Shown: positions 19,973 through 30,038, numbered from the stretch's first letter. The stretch: DNA of 45,126 nt from Synechococcales cyanobacterium S06 (GCA_011391125.1 JAABRE010000043.1:1-45126), one strand, 5' to 3'. A program made the numbers and translations. The notes: generated by a model from the sequence alone, not told the origin.

Positions 19973-20629
19973 ATGGAAGAAATTGATAAATTTTTGACGG
20001 AAATTCAAGATCAATGTGAGAAAAAAAAGGAGATAAATACTCCTAAATCGAGGGATAAAATAGACGAGTTTTTAGGTGATTTTATGAGTAATTTTCAAGA
20101 AAATAAAACCGAAAAAAAATCGAATAGTAATGATTTATTTGAGGATATTAAGCAAAATTTCACTCAAAGAAAATCTCAAGAAAATAAGCAAAATGAGGAC
20201 TTATTTGAGGATATTAAGTCTAATTTTACCCAGGGAAAACCTAGCACAAATAAGGAAAAATGTCAAGGCCAAAATCAGAATTTAGAGGCAGTTTTTGCGG
20301 ATGTGCAAGCTAAATTTGTGGAGCAAAAAAAAGAGAAACAAACTACTAAGTTATCTGATTCTAATTTAACTGAAATTCAAGCTAATTTTCAACAGAAAAA
20401 AGCGCAAACAGAGGTTAATAAACCCTCAAATATTGAAGCAATCAAAGAGGAAGAATTAAATAAACAAAGACGGAGAAAAGCTTTAGTAAAACAAGCAGAA
20501 ATCTGGTTAAAAAAATTAGATCCTTATTCCGATGAAGGGTTTTGGTTTCAGCAATTTGCTGATAGTTACGATTCAAAATTAGAGGCTGCAATTGATTATT
20601 TAAGTGTCTTAAATGACAAAAAATCTTAA
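19973..20629 (+). CDS. Salt-stress protein of the Slr1339 type with repeated charged motifs
   Basis: The start ATG at 19973 (MEEIDKFLTEIQ) is set by a consensus AGGAGG 9 bases upstream, inside the longer open frame. The 218-residue protein is highly charged and probably largely disordered or coiled. It contains six degenerate repeats of the type (L/V)F-x-(D/E)-(I/V)-(K/Q)-x-N-F-x-Q-x-K: FLTEIQDQCEKKK, FLGDFMSNFQENK, LFEDIKQNFTQRK, LFEDIKSNFTQGK, VFADVQAKFVEQK and LTEIQANFQQKK. The C-terminal QAEIWLKKLDPYSDEGFWFQ resembles the conserved end of the cyanobacterial Slr1339 salt-stress family, from memory. The molecular role is unknown. Only 9 bp separate it from the next gene, so the two are very likely co-transcribed. 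Confidence 0.75.
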   Translation: MEEIDKFLTEIQDQCEKKKEINTPKSRDKIDEFLGDFMSNFQENKTEKKSNSNDLFEDIKQNFTQRKSQENKQNEDLFEDIKSNFTQGKPSTNKEKCQGQNQNLEAVFADVQAKFVEQKKEKQTTKLSDSNLTEIQANFQQKKAQTEVNKPSNIEAIKEEELNKQRRRKALVKQAEIWLKKLDPYSDEGFWFQQFADSYDSKLEAAIDYLSVLNDKKS

Positions 20630-20638
20630 TAGAAACAG

Positions 20639-22834
20639 GTGAATAAAATTATATGGTTAAATGAAATTGAAGAATCAGATTATCTAATAGTTGGTGATCC
20701 AGTTTTTAATTTAAGTTATTTACAACAAAATAATTATCCGGTGGTTAATGGTTTGGTGGTTAATAGTTTAATTACGAGGGATTTTTTGTCTAATTTTGAG
20801 CGTAATTTTGAGGGTTTGGATGTTGATAATTATCAAACGTTGCAATATCTTTCTCAACAAAAATACCAAGAAGTTATTAACTACAATTTACCTGATGATT
20901 TGGGATTAAGTTTAACTAAAGAAATTGCTAAATTAAATAGTAAATTTGTCATTTGTCGTTATTCTTTTATAGAAAGTAATAAACATATTCATAATTTAAG
21001 TAGTTTGTTAGATGGTGAGTTTGTTATTATTAATTCAGCCAATATAATCACGGGAATAAAACAACTTTGTGGCAATTTATTCACAGCTAAAATATTATTT
21101 TATTGCCAAAAAATAGGGCTTAAATTTGAGGATATTCAATTTAGTATTATCGTTCAATCAATTAAAGATTATTTTGCTTCCGGTTTTGTGCATATTAACG
21201 AAAATATAATCAATATTAAAGCAAGTTATGGTTTAAGTTATGGTATTTTCAGGGGAGAAGTGTTAGCAGATTTATACGAAATAGATGGTCAATCAGGTGA
21301 TATTCTTAAACAAGAATTGGGTAAAAAAAGTGTTTATTATCCCCTTAATTTAAAATTTAAAATAGTATCTGAAACTGAACAAAATAAATATTGTTTAAAT
21401 AATTATGTTTTAAAAGAATTAATTGATTTAAGTCAAGATTTTTTTAATAAAACCCAAAATTATGATGGTTTTGAATGGGTTATTTGCAATCATAAACTTA
21501 TGATTAATAGGGTAATTAAGGTTAATAATAAACCAAAAAGTAATTATCAAAAATTAGCAAAACCTGAACCTATTTTAAAGGGAATTGCGGCCTCAAACGG
21601 CAAAAAATATGCTAGTGTTCAAGTAATTTCTGGGTATAATTATCATTTTCAACCCATTGAAATGGGCAAAATTTTAGTAACTAAAAATGTGACTCCCGAT
21701 TGGCTACCTTTGCTCAAAAAAGCTGCGGGAATTATCACCGAAGAAGGTGGAATTACTAGCCATGTAGCGATTATGGCCAGGGAATTGGGGATTCCAGCCA
21801 TTGTGGGGGCAAAAAATGCGACGAAGTTGTTAAAAACGGGGGAATCCATTGTTATTGATGGTAATACTGGTAATATTTATGCGGATGTTCAAGGGTTAGA
21901 AAATGAAGTAATTTTGTTGAGTGATATTATTTCTAAAAATGCGAATAATTTGGTTAATTTTGAGACAGAAATTAGGACTAAATTATTAGTGAATTTGAGT
22001 GAAAGTTCCTTAATAGATCGAGCAGTAAATTTACCTATTGATGGTGTTGGTTTAATCCGTGGTGATTTTATTTTACTTGGTTTAATTTCTGAGTCTTCCC
22101 TGAGTTTAAAAGAGTGGTTAGAGGAGGAAAATAAGCTAATTTTAGTTAACAAATGGGTTAATTTAATTAGTAAATTTGCAAAAAGTTTTGCTCCTAAACC
22201 AATTTTTTATCGTTCTTTAGATTGGTTAAATTTCAATAATTTAACTGAGATTAATCCTTTATCTTCTGAAAGAGGAACTTTGAGTTATTTATCTGAAGAT
22301 TCCTTGTTTAATTTGGAGTTAGAAATGTTAGCGAGGGTTCAATCTTTTGGTTATACTAATGTTAATTTAATTTTACCTTTTGTGCGTAGTGTAGATGAGT
22401 TTATTTTCTGTCGAAATTTAGTAAATAAAATCGGTTTAAATAGGTATAAGTCCTTTAAATTATTAATTATGGCCGAAGTACCTTCGGTGATTTTTTTGTT
22501 ACCTGAATATATGAAAAATGGGGTTCAAGGTATTGCAATTGGAACGAATGATTTAACCCAATTACTGTTAGGAATAGAACGGGAAAAAAGTTTTAAAATT
22601 TCTAGTTTAACTGCGATTAATCCTGCTGTATTATCAGCACTTCAGCAGTTAATTAAGGTTGCTAAGGAAGGTGGGATTTATACTTGTATTTGTGGACAAG
22701 CACCGGCGGAATATCCCGAATTAATTAATTATTTAATTGATTGGGGAATTGATGCTATTTCTGTGGATTTAGAAGCGATAGAAAGGACTTTTCAGGTAAT
22801 TTTAGCGAGGGAAAAAAATATTAAACAACCATAA
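20639..22834 (+). CDS. PEP synthase-like protein with degenerate ATP-grasp half
   Basis: GTG start at 20639; 731 residues. The C-terminal two-thirds matches PEP synthase/pyruvate phosphate dikinase. The swivel domain has the phospho-acceptor His375 in EEGGITSHVAIMARELGIPA. The PEP-binding TIM barrel has R525 (YRSLDW), R545 (ERGTLSY), E613 (MAEVPSV), N637-D638 (IGTNDLTQLLLG) and C685 (CGQAPAEYPE). The N-terminal 300 residues keep only the outline of the nucleotide-binding domain: the usual RSSxxxED(L/A)...SFAG segment reads FVICRYSFIESNKHIHNLSS. I therefore doubt it makes PEP from pyruvate and ATP. It could be a PEP-dependent phosphotransferase, or catalytically inactive. Codon use is strikingly AT-rich. 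It is paired with the Slr1339-type gene. Confidence 0.75.
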   Translation: MNKIIWLNEIEESDYLIVGDPVFNLSYLQQNNYPVVNGLVVNSLITRDFLSNFERNFEGLDVDNYQTLQYLSQQKYQEVINYNLPDDLGLSLTKEIAKLNSKFVICRYSFIESNKHIHNLSSLLDGEFVIINSANIITGIKQLCGNLFTAKILFYCQKIGLKFEDIQFSIIVQSIKDYFASGFVHINENIINIKASYGLSYGIFRGEVLADLYEIDGQSGDILKQELGKKSVYYPLNLKFKIVSETEQNKYCLNNYVLKELIDLSQDFFNKTQNYDGFEWVICNHKLMINRVIKVNNKPKSNYQKLAKPEPILKGIAASNGKKYASVQVISGYNYHFQPIEMGKILVTKNVTPDWLPLLKKAAGIITEEGGITSHVAIMARELGIPAIVGAKNATKLLKTGESIVIDGNTGNIYADVQGLENEVILLSDIISKNANNLVNFETEIRTKLLVNLSESSLIDRAVNLPIDGVGLIRGDFILLGLISESSLSLKEWLEEENKLILVNKWVNLISKFAKSFAPKPIFYRSLDWLNFNNLTEINPLSSERGTLSYLSEDSLFNLELEMLARVQSFGYTNVNLILPFVRSVDEFIFCRNLVNKIGLNRYKSFKLLIMAEVPSVIFLLPEYMKNGVQGIAIGTNDLTQLLLGIEREKSFKISSLTAINPAVLSALQQLIKVAKEGGIYTCICGQAPAEYPELINYLIDWGIDAISVDLEAIERTFQVILAREKNIKQP

Positions 22835-22840
22835 CAAAAG

Positions 22841-22902
22841 AAATCCGATTTTTGGCAGTTTGTTAGGTTTTGATCTTTAATTTTTGCTTAAAAATCGGAT
22901 TT
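22841..22902. terminator. Bidirectional terminator between convergent genes
   Basis: AAATCCGATTTTT and AAAAATCGGATTT form a perfect 13-bp inverted repeat separated by about 36 bp. It lies in the 95-bp gap between the PEP-synthase-like gene (+) and zipN (-), where a terminator serving both is expected. Confidence 0.6.
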
Positions 22903-22929
22903 CTGCATAGCCATAAAAACCAATAATTA

Positions 22930-25059
22930 TTATTTAATAATTTTTAAGTCCTTAATTAACCAGGTTTCATTAACCAGAATTAAGTCATAACTAACAACTA
23001 AATTAGAGTTATAGGATTTGTTTTCCATGAGTTTTTCTCCTTGGTAATATTTAGCATTTTCTACGATGTCTGCTTCTATGATTCCCTGTTCAGGTTTTTG
23101 CTGATTAATTTCCACTTTTTTAATCAGAACTTGATGTTCATATTCAAAATAAGCTTGACTATTTTTAATGGAAGTTGCTCTTTTAAGTTGAACAGATAAA
23201 ATGGGGTCGGTTAAAATTGCCTTTAAACTATCAATTTGATAATCTTTACCAAAAGCTTTGGCTTTTGCATCTAACCAAGCTTGGATAATTTCTTTGGCTG
23301 TATTTTCATCCAGTTGTCCGGAGGGTAAACTAATCTCAGTTTCCGGAGCAGGAATTGGAACAGGAGGTTTAGTCAAGTTAATGGCTAAACTATCCATATC
23401 TGCGACTATTTCTGGGGATTTATTGCTATTTTTAAATAAGATATAACCAAGAGAAAAAGCAGCAATAATTACAACTAAAGGTATCACAATTAAAGGAATT
23501 TGCGGCTTATTTTTTAGTAATTTTTTGGTTTTTCTTTTAGGATAATTCTCTTGTTTTACTCTCGATTTTTTACGAGGAGATTTAGCAGCAGAAGGAAGTT
23601 TAGAAAGTAACCAAATTAAGATTTTTTTGAGTTGATTAGGTTGTATTCTGGCTAAGTTTGCTGGTCTTTTTTCCTCCTGATTTGTCGCAGAATTTACCGG
23701 TTTTTGGACTACTATATCCGAAGAAGATTTAGGAGGATTAATAATAGGAGTTTGGGGAAGATTTAAGGGAGTTGGAGTGGTTTTTCTTGAGATTGATTCG
23801 GGATTTTCTTCTCCAAGTAATTGCTCTAAATATGTTTGAACTTGAGGAGCAGCAAAATATTCCGTTAAGGAAACTTCCCGATTAATTAAGTCTTGAAAAT
23901 GTAAAAAAACTTCGTTTTGTAACCATCTTTCTGTATATAAACATAAACCATGTAATAAATCAGAATCTCCGAGGGAATTTTCCCGAATAAAAGCAATTGA
24001 TTCGTATTCTTGGCTTAATTCTAAAACTTGGCCTGCTTCTTCTGTTTGTCCTAAAAGTAGGCTACAAATTGATTGTTCTAAATGAACATCCTGTTTTTTA
24101 GCTAAGATTAATAATAATTTTTTAGCCCTTAAAATTAACTCCGGTTTTTTGTCAGCAAAACCCCTTGCTAAAAGTGCATAAACAGCTAAATAAGTAGCAA
24201 CAGCAGAAGGTCTTTTCGCTTCAAATTCAAAGATTTCTTGTTGTTCTGCTACGGTTAAATAACTGCGTAATTGTTGGATAAAACGCAGAAAATCATCGAT
24301 AGTTAACCCCGATTTATCATCACCTAATCCTTCGATTCCGCCCCTTTCTTGGAGCATTTCTTGTAGTAATCTAATCCCTTTTCGTCTATTAGTGATATTC
24401 TGATCATGAGTTGCTAATAATTCTAAAACTCGATAGGGTCGTAATTTATATAAATCCGCTTGAATTTCCCCTTGAATACTAGGAAATAATCCTTCTCTTA
24501 ATAATAATTCCTGTCCAGCTTTTCCCGAAGCAACTGCGTTTTCATATTCCCTTTGTTGCCATTGTTCCCTACCTAATTCTAAACATCCTAAAGCAATGGT
24601 AAGAATTAGATCGTTTCTAATAGTTTTGGCATCATTTGTGGCCTCTATTTTTTGATTAGTTTCCTCAATTAAATAGGAATCTCCTAATCTTAAAACTAAC
24701 TCATATTCGCCTAATTCTTGCAGAATCAAAAGTGCGCCTAAAAATTGATCTTGACTAATTTCTAACCAAGGATTAGGATCAGATAAAGATGAGGATGGTT
24801 CTGGGGCTGAATTTTCGTGATCGACAGTTTTTATGTCATAATTTTTGAGAAATTGGGTATTATATTGACTGCGTTTTTCTGGATCTGAAAGTTCAGTATA
24901 AGCTTGATCTAACAATTGCTGCCGCGCAGTAATAGCGAGATCGCTATATTCGCGTCTCGGCATTTGCAAGCGACGATCTTGATATGCTTGGGTTATCTGT
25001 CGAGAAGTTGACTGAATTGGCACTCCTATTATTCTGTAATAATCAAGCGGTATGCGCAC
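22930..25059 (-). CDS. zipN: Cell division protein ZipN/Ftn2 (ARC6 homologue)
   Basis: Anchors FtsZ rings to the plasma membrane in cyanobacteria and is homologous to chloroplast ARC6. The 709-residue protein has an N-terminal J-like domain (LDYYRIIGVPIQSTSRQITQ) that lacks the HPD motif, as usual for this family. A long helical cytoplasmic region follows, then a basic Pro/Ser linker. One transmembrane segment lies near residues 520-541 (PLIVIPLVVIIAAFSLGYIL). The C-terminal IMS/ARC6-like domain has AKEIIQAWLDAKAKAFG and a final ETWLIKDLKI. It is divergent from aspS and convergent with the PEP-synthase-like gene. Confidence 0.93.
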   Translation of the reverse strand: MRIPLDYYRIIGVPIQSTSRQITQAYQDRRLQMPRREYSDLAITARQQLLDQAYTELSDPEKRSQYNTQFLKNYDIKTVDHENSAPEPSSSLSDPNPWLEISQDQFLGALLILQELGEYELVLRLGDSYLIEETNQKIEATNDAKTIRNDLILTIALGCLELGREQWQQREYENAVASGKAGQELLLREGLFPSIQGEIQADLYKLRPYRVLELLATHDQNITNRRKGIRLLQEMLQERGGIEGLGDDKSGLTIDDFLRFIQQLRSYLTVAEQQEIFEFEAKRPSAVATYLAVYALLARGFADKKPELILRAKKLLLILAKKQDVHLEQSICSLLLGQTEEAGQVLELSQEYESIAFIRENSLGDSDLLHGLCLYTERWLQNEVFLHFQDLINREVSLTEYFAAPQVQTYLEQLLGEENPESISRKTTPTPLNLPQTPIINPPKSSSDIVVQKPVNSATNQEEKRPANLARIQPNQLKKILIWLLSKLPSAAKSPRKKSRVKQENYPKRKTKKLLKNKPQIPLIVIPLVVIIAAFSLGYILFKNSNKSPEIVADMDSLAINLTKPPVPIPAPETEISLPSGQLDENTAKEIIQAWLDAKAKAFGKDYQIDSLKAILTDPILSVQLKRATSIKNSQAYFEYEHQVLIKKVEINQQKPEQGIIEADIVENAKYYQGEKLMENKSYNSNLVVSYDLILVNETWLIKDLKIIK

Positions 25060-25377
25060 GGTTATTTCCCTTAATTAAAAAAACTAAATTTAAAGTAATA
25101 TTAACAAATAAATATATTTATCTTTAATCTTCTCTCAATTCTGAGTAAAGATCAAGTTTAAAGATGGTCTCTCAGTTTTAAAATATAACATTATTAATCG
25201 TCCTTATTTAACATTTAAAAAACGTCAGTTTAATCTTAAACTATGGATGTGATTCTTGCTCATAATGATTTTTTTTCCTAAAAAAAACGAACAACGCCCC
25301 TTAATGTGATCGTAAAATTGTCATGTTTGGTGTTAATCTTAAAGACGCTGTATTTTAGCAAGTATCATTGATTCATT
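25060..25377. other. Divergent zipN-aspS promoter region
   Basis: 318 bp without a gene, AT-rich. It must hold both promoters of two divergent genes. I see no clear operator, NtcA-type GTA-N8-TAC site or repeat. AAAAAAACGAACAACG near 25280 and TATTTTAGC near 25352 are the only motifs that stand out. Confidence 0.5.
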
Positions 25378-27159
25378 ATGCGAACTCATTATTGTGGCGA
25401 ATTGCGCCGTGAACATATCGGCCAAACTGTGAGCATTTGTGGTTGGGTTGACCGTCGTCGCGACCATGGTGGTGTAATCTTCATTGATTTACGCGATCGC
25501 ACCGGCACTGTACAAATTGTAAGTGATCCTCAACGCACCCCCGAATCCTATTCTGACGCGGAAAGCCTCCGCAATGAATATGTGGTGCAAATTGTTGGCA
25601 CTATTAGTCAGCGTCCAGAAGAATCTCTCAACGCAAAAATTGCGACGGGAGAAATCGAAATTTACGCCACCGAAATTTCGATTTTAAATAGTGTCAATAA
25701 ACAACTCCCCTTTCAGGTTTCATCGGCTGATCAAGAAAATGTCAGAGAAGACCTACGCTTAAAATACCGTTATTTAGACCTCCGACGGGAGCGGATGAGC
25801 AAAAATTTACAATTGCGTCATCAAGTTGTCAAAACCATCCGTAACTTTTTAGAAGAACAGGAACACTTCCTGGAAATTGAAACTCCCATCTTAACCCGTT
25901 CCACCCCCGAAGGAGCGCGGGATTATTTAGTACCTTCGCGAGTCAACCCCGGCGAATGGTACGCCCTACCGCAGTCGCCCCAATTATTCAAGCAGTTGTT
26001 AATGGTATCAGGTTTTGACCGATACTACCAAATTGCCCGCTGCTTCCGGGACGAAGACTTAAGAGCCGACAGACAACCGGAATTTACGCAACTTGACATG
26101 GAAATGAGCTTCATGTCCCTAGATGAAATCCTCGACTTAAACGAGAGATTAACCTGTCAAATCTTCAAAAAGGTTAAAAACATTGAGATTGCGAGACCTT
26201 TCCCCAGAATAACTTATGCTGAATCCATGGACCGCTATGGAACCGATCGCCCAGACACCCGTTTCGGTTTAGAATTAGTGGAAGTGTCGGACATCATGAA
26301 AAATTCCGGATTCAAAGTATTTTCCAGTGCGATTTCTTCGGGAGGAATTGTCAAAGTTTTACCCATACCAAACGGTAACGAAACTATCTCCAATGTCAGG
26401 ATCAAACCAAGTGGTGACTTATTCAATGAAGCCTGCGCTGCGGGAGCAAAAGGAATCGCGTATATTCGAGTTAGGGAAAACGGAGAAATTGATACAATTG
26501 GGGCGATCAAAGATAATTTAAGCGAAGAACAAAAACAGGAATTACTAACAAAAACTAACGCCAAAGCAGGGGATTTATTATTATTTGGAGCGGGGGATAA
26601 AGACACAGTTAATAAGTCCTTAGATCGTTTGCGTCAAGTAGTAGGAAAACAATTAGGATTAATTGATGAAAATAAGATTAATCTAGTGTGGGTAACCGAG
26701 TTTCCCATGTTTGAATGGAATGGCGATGAAAAACGTTTAGAAGCACTGCACCATCCCTTTACAGCTCCCTATTCCGAGGATTTAGAAGACCTAGCAAATG
26801 CGCGAGCTCAAGCTTACGATTTAGTTTACAATGGTTTAGAAGTTGGCGGTGGAAGTTTAAGAATTTATCAGCGAGAAATTCAAGAAAAAGTGTTTGCAGC
26901 CATCGGTTTATCTACCGAAGAAGCTAACAATAAATTTGGCTTTCTTCTCGAAGCATTTGAATATGGAACACCTCCCCATGGAGGTATTGCCTACGGTTTA
27001 GATCGTCTGGTAATGTTATTAACAGGAGAAGAGTCAATTCGCGATGTAATTGCCTTTCCCAAGACCCAACAAGCAAGTTGTTTATTAACAGATGCTCCCT
27101 CACAAGTGGATAAAAAACAGTTAAAAGAACTGCACGTCAATTCCACTTACAAACCCTAA
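25378..27159 (+). CDS. aspS: Aspartyl-tRNA synthetase
   Basis: Charges tRNA-Asp; in bacteria lacking AsnRS the same enzyme can be non-discriminating. The 593-residue length is the bacterial type. The N-terminal OB anticodon-binding domain has [20 protein letters not shown]. The class II motifs are present: motif 2 [20 protein letters not shown] and motif 3 [14 protein letters not shown]. The bacterial GAD insertion domain lies between about residues 280 and 420. It starts at ATG 25378 and appears monocistronic. Confidence 0.98.
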   Translation: MRTHYCGELRREHIGQTVSICGWVDRRRDHGGVIFIDLRDRTGTVQIVSDPQRTPESYSDAESLRNEYVVQIVGTISQRPEESLNAKIATGEIEIYATEISILNSVNKQLPFQVSSADQENVREDLRLKYRYLDLRRERMSKNLQLRHQVVKTIRNFLEEQEHFLEIETPILTRSTPEGARDYLVPSRVNPGEWYALPQSPQLFKQLLMVSGFDRYYQIARCFRDEDLRADRQPEFTQLDMEMSFMSLDEILDLNERLTCQIFKKVKNIEIARPFPRITYAESMDRYGTDRPDTRFGLELVEVSDIMKNSGFKVFSSAISSGGIVKVLPIPNGNETISNVRIKPSGDLFNEACAAGAKGIAYIRVRENGEIDTIGAIKDNLSEEQKQELLTKTNAKAGDLLLFGAGDKDTVNKSLDRLRQVVGKQLGLIDENKINLVWVTEFPMFEWNGDEKRLEALHHPFTAPYSEDLEDLANARAQAYDLVYNGLEVGGGSLRIYQREIQEKVFAAIGLSTEEANNKFGFLLEAFEYGTPPHGGIAYGLDRLVMLLTGEESIRDVIAFPKTQQASCLLTDAPSQVDKKQLKELHVNSTYKP

Positions 27160-27554
27160 TTAGGACAGGACATTTTCATTCTCAGATGTGAAAACGTTGG
27201 GGACTTAGGGTATTGGGGGATTGGGGGGATTTTTCACTCTCGGATTTGCCATCATAATTAAAAGTCAGAAAATTCTCAATTTGTGGCTATAAATTATCAA
27301 AAAAGATTGCTTATTCACTGTTTAATGTTCCTTGTTCAAAATAAAAAATTTAGAATGAAAACACCCTGCTAATTAGGATGAGTAAGATTATCGGAATGAA
27401 TAGGATTATTTGGAGAAGTTAAGATGATTAGATTTTAAGTTTCTAATTATGTTTGCTATTTTTCCTCTTAATCCTAATTTTATTTTTAGCCAAGCTCATT
27501 TATTGGGTATAATTAAAAATTGCACTAAATTAACCCTAATTCGGAGGATAAATC
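27160..27554. other. aspS-rpmB intergenic region
   Basis: About 395 bp with no credible gene. It has a G-rich stretch near 27196-27226 (GGGGGATTGGGGGGA), which could form a G-quadruplex-like structure on the plus strand, then AT-rich DNA up to the rpmB ribosome binding site (CGGAGGATAAATC). A promoter for rpmB is probably at TTGGGTATAATT (27503-27514). Confidence 0.45.
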
Positions 27555-27791
27555 ATGTCTCGTAAATGTGAACTCACCGGTAAAAAAGCCAATAACGCTT
27601 TTGCAGTATCCCACTCCCACCGTCGCACTAAAAGATTACAAAATGCTAACTTACAATCAAAACGTCTTTGGTGGCCTGAAGGTAAACGTTGGGTAAGATT
27701 ACTGCTTTCGACTAAAGCGATCAAAACCATTGAAAAGAAAGGCTTACAAGCTATGGCTAATGAAGCAGGCCTCAATCTTAATAAATATTAA
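27555..27791 (+). CDS. rpmB: 50S ribosomal protein L28
   Basis: The 78-residue protein begins [20 protein letters not shown], followed by [19 protein letters not shown] and [18 protein letters not shown], all L28 signatures. Only one Cys remains of the zinc-ribbon set, so it is the zinc-independent form. A strong CGGAGGATAAATC site precedes the ATG. A heptamer array begins immediately downstream. Confidence 0.97.
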   Translation: MSRKCELTGKKANNAFAVSHSHRRTKRLQNANLQSKRLWWPEGKRWVRLLLSTKAIKTIEKKGLQAMANEAGLNLNKY

Positions 27792-27792
27792 T

Positions 27793-27920
27793 GTAGTTGA
27801 TAGTTGACAGTTGACAGTTGATAGTTGATAGTTGATAGTTGATAGTTATTACCTATTACCTATTACCTATTACCTATTACCTATTACCTATTACCTATTA
27901 CCTATTACCTATTACCTATT
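27793..27920. repeat. Two heptamer arrays back to back
   Basis: GATAGTT/GACAGTT units (27795-27847) are followed directly by about ten CCTATTA units (27848-27920). The second array abuts MITE copy B. Confidence 0.9.
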
Positions 27921-28138
27921 TAGGGTTTACGGAAAAAAGCTGACAGCTAGGTAGATCAATACTTTCAAGTTGCTGGGACTTGAATTAAGTGCAAGGATTG
28001 CAACAAATAATAGTAAAAAACCTTACATTTACGGGGATTAATCAAGATTTTTGCTCGTCAAAAGACCCGGTCAAACTATCAACTATCAACTATCAACTAT
28101 CAACTCGCCCTCACCCGCCATTTATTCAGCAAACCCTA
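27921..28138. mobile_element. TAGGGTTT MITE, copy B
   Basis: A 218-bp element in the opposite orientation to copy A, with ends TAGGGTTTAC and GCAAACCCTA. The internal heptamer tract is four or so CAACTAT units. An open frame inside it (starting MQGLQQIIVKNLTFTG) recurs in copy A only because the repeat recurs. Confidence 0.85.
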
Positions 28139-28149
28139 TTTATTACCTA

Positions 28150-28668
28150 TTACCTATATTGTTCACAATCTCGTAACCATAAACGCATTGCTTCGCCAAT
28201 AATACTATTGGTGGTATTTTGGGGAGGAGAAGGGAGACTGTTAGGATTGGTTGAACCAAAACGCGAGAAAGCATGCACTAATCGCCAACCATTTTTAGTA
28301 TATGTTAAAAATATCCAGTGAAAATTTTGAGTTTCGACGGGTTTATTATTAATATATTTACGTTCTAAAGTAGTAAAAAATAACTGCTGTGAAGCTTCAG
28401 AGAAAAGGGGTTGATACTCTTGATTGGTTAAATTTAAAGGCATAAAATCAGGTTTGCCAGCGATAATTATATAGCTATAAATATCGTTATTTCTATTTAA
28501 TTTACGCGCAGATTGTATCACTCGATTAGCATAACTAGGAAGTTGGGGAATTAATAGAGTTGTTAAACTTTCTAGGTCTTGGGGACAACTTGATTTTGAA
28601 GGCTGACTAACTGAAGAAATGCTCATAGATAGCCAGCCGGCGATGATCAAGGGAATAAATTTAAACAT
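28150..28668 (-). CDS. Secreted conserved hypothetical protein
   Basis: The 172-residue protein begins with a likely signal peptide (MFKFIPLIIAGWLSMSISS), so it is probably exported to the periplasm or thylakoid lumen. The rest includes SYANRVIQSARKLNRNNDI, FHWIFLTYTKNGWRLVHAFS and a C-terminal IIGEAMRLWLRDCEQYR. I recall similar short secreted cyanobacterial proteins with the WIFLTxTxNGWRLV pattern, but no function. It follows the DUF29 gene by 18 bp on the same strand. Confidence 0.75.
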   Translation of the reverse strand: MFKFIPLIIAGWLSMSISSVSQPSKSSCPQDLESLTTLLIPQLPSYANRVIQSARKLNRNNDIYSYIIIAGKPDFMPLNLTNQEYQPLFSEASQQLFFTTLERKYINNKPVETQNFHWIFLTYTKNGWRLVHAFSRFGSTNPNSLPSPPQNTTNSIIGEAMRLWLRDCEQYR

Positions 28669-28686
28669 GATAAGATAAATTAGGAA

Positions 28687-29133
28687 TTATTCTTGCCAAA
28701 ATTCCTTAGTTAATAGGTCATCTATCTTAACAGAAAATGGATTAACTTTAGGGAAAATTATATGATATTCTTTGGACATAATTTGGTAAGCTTGTTGATA
28801 ACAATCATCGAAAATATTAACTAAGAAATTCTTTAAACTCGGTGAATCTTTTAGAATTCTATTTAATTGATATTGAGTCCGATTTAGTGTAACTTCCCAT
28901 CCACTATAACAATCAGGAAGTCCAACATAACGACGTTTTAAAGCGTGTTCAAATAAGGTAATTAACCGATTTTCTAATTCTCTTTTATCACTTCTTCCCA
29001 AGGATTCTACCTCTTCAATTAAATTTTCAATATCTAACTCATCTAAATGACCTAATTTTAATTGTTTAACTGTTTCATCTATCCATAAATTAAAATCCGT
29101 ATCATAGAGAGTTTTAACTTTAGTTAAAGTCAT
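28687..29133 (-). CDS. DUF29 family protein
   Basis: The 148-residue sequence has the DUF29 layout: YDTDFNLWIDETVKQLK, the acidic ELDIENLIEEVESLGRSDKR, LITLFEHALK and a basic-aromatic middle ending NRTQYQLNRILKDSPSL. DUF29 proteins are abundant in cyanobacteria, often near toxin-antitoxin and transposon genes, but their function is unknown. Two more, closer to each other than to this one, occur at 35.7-36.7 kb. Confidence 0.88.
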   Translation of the reverse strand: MTLTKVKTLYDTDFNLWIDETVKQLKLGHLDELDIENLIEEVESLGRSDKRELENRLITLFEHALKRRYVGLPDCYSGWEVTLNRTQYQLNRILKDSPSLKNFLVNIFDDCYQQAYQIMSKEYHIIFPKVNPFSVKIDDLLTKEFWQE

Positions 29134-29214
29134 CTATTTTCTCCTTATTAAGCTAAAAATAATACTCAGAAATTCCCCGTCTTGAAGACATCGGATTTCT
29201 GACCCTATCTGTGA

Positions 29215-29907
29215 TTATGAATTATTATTTAATTCGGCGCAAATTTTACCCCAAGCTTCAACAGGAGAATTTGCTCCGGTAATCGGACGACCAATGACTA
29301 TATAATCTGCACCCGCTTTAATTGCTTGGAAAGGAGTCATCACCCGTTGTTGATCGCCTTTTTCGGCCCAAGTTGGTCTGACTCCGGGGGTAACGATGGT
29401 AAAATCAGCACCGCAAATTTGACGCAATTGAGCGACTTCTTGGGGAGAGCAAACTACTCCATCTAAACCGGATTCTTGGGCTAAAATTGCCATTTGTAAG
29501 GCATATTCGGGCAATTCTAAGGGTATTTTCAAGTCAAACGCTAATTCCCTTCCATTTAAACTGGTTAACACTGTAATTGCAATGATTTTCGTTTTACTTC
29601 CCTTTTCTAACATCGCATTTTTTGCCATTTGTAAGGCTTTTTTCCCTGCTGTCGCATGAACGGTCAGCAAGTCAACTTCGTATTTTTGAGCAGAAAGGCA
29701 AGCACCCATGACGGTATTGGGAATGTCATGGAATTTCAGGTCAAGGAAAATCCTTTTTCCTCTGTCTTTGAGAATTTCGAGGATTTGAGGACCACAACTA
29801 ACGAATAATTGGAGGCCCACTTTCCACCACAGTACATCGGGGAGTAAGTCAAGGAGGGCGATCGCTTCCTCAAGGGTCGAAACATCTAGGGGAATGATGA
29901 TATTCAT
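29215..29907 (-). CDS. pyrF: Orotidine 5'-phosphate decarboxylase
   Basis: Makes UMP from OMP, the last step of pyrimidine synthesis. The catalytic [10 protein letters not shown] and the C-terminal [20 protein letters not shown] and [14 protein letters not shown] are diagnostic. The frame runs on to 30069 through a heptamer array that encodes six LLPITYY repeats, but the family N-terminus ([15 protein letters not shown]) starts at the ATG at 29907. That start gives a normal 230 residues, so I call it there. No good ribosome binding site is visible because repeats reach up to the start codon. Confidence 0.96.
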   Translation of the reverse strand: MNIIIPLDVSTLEEAIALLDLLPDVLWWKVGLQLFVSCGPQILEILKDRGKRIFLDLKFHDIPNTVMGACLSAQKYEVDLLTVHATAGKKALQMAKNAMLEKGSKTKIIAITVLTSLNGRELAFDLKIPLELPEYALQMAILAQESGLDGVVCSPQEVAQLRQICGADFTIVTPGVRPTWAEKGDQQRVMTPFQAIKAGADYIVIGRPITGANSPVEAWGKICAELNNNS

Positions 29908-29908
29908 G

Positions 29909-30038
29909 GGGTAATAGGTAATAGGTAATAGGTAATAGGTAATAGGTAATAGGTAATAGGTAATAGGTAATAGGTAATAGGTAATAGGTAATAGGTAATA
30001 GGTAATAGGTAATAGGTAATAGGTAATAGGTAATAGGT
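29909..30038. repeat. Long TAATAGG heptamer array abutting the pyrF start
   Basis: About 18 near-perfect head-to-tail units, the longest and most uniform array in the window. Because 21 bases encode seven residues, the minus strand reads as LLPITYY repeated six times in frame with pyrF. Confidence 0.95.

Noticed and set aside
27196-27226. G-rich stretch as a regulatory quadruplex
   Set aside because: Only loosely fits a quadruplex pattern and has no clear relation to a promoter; mentioned in the region entry only.
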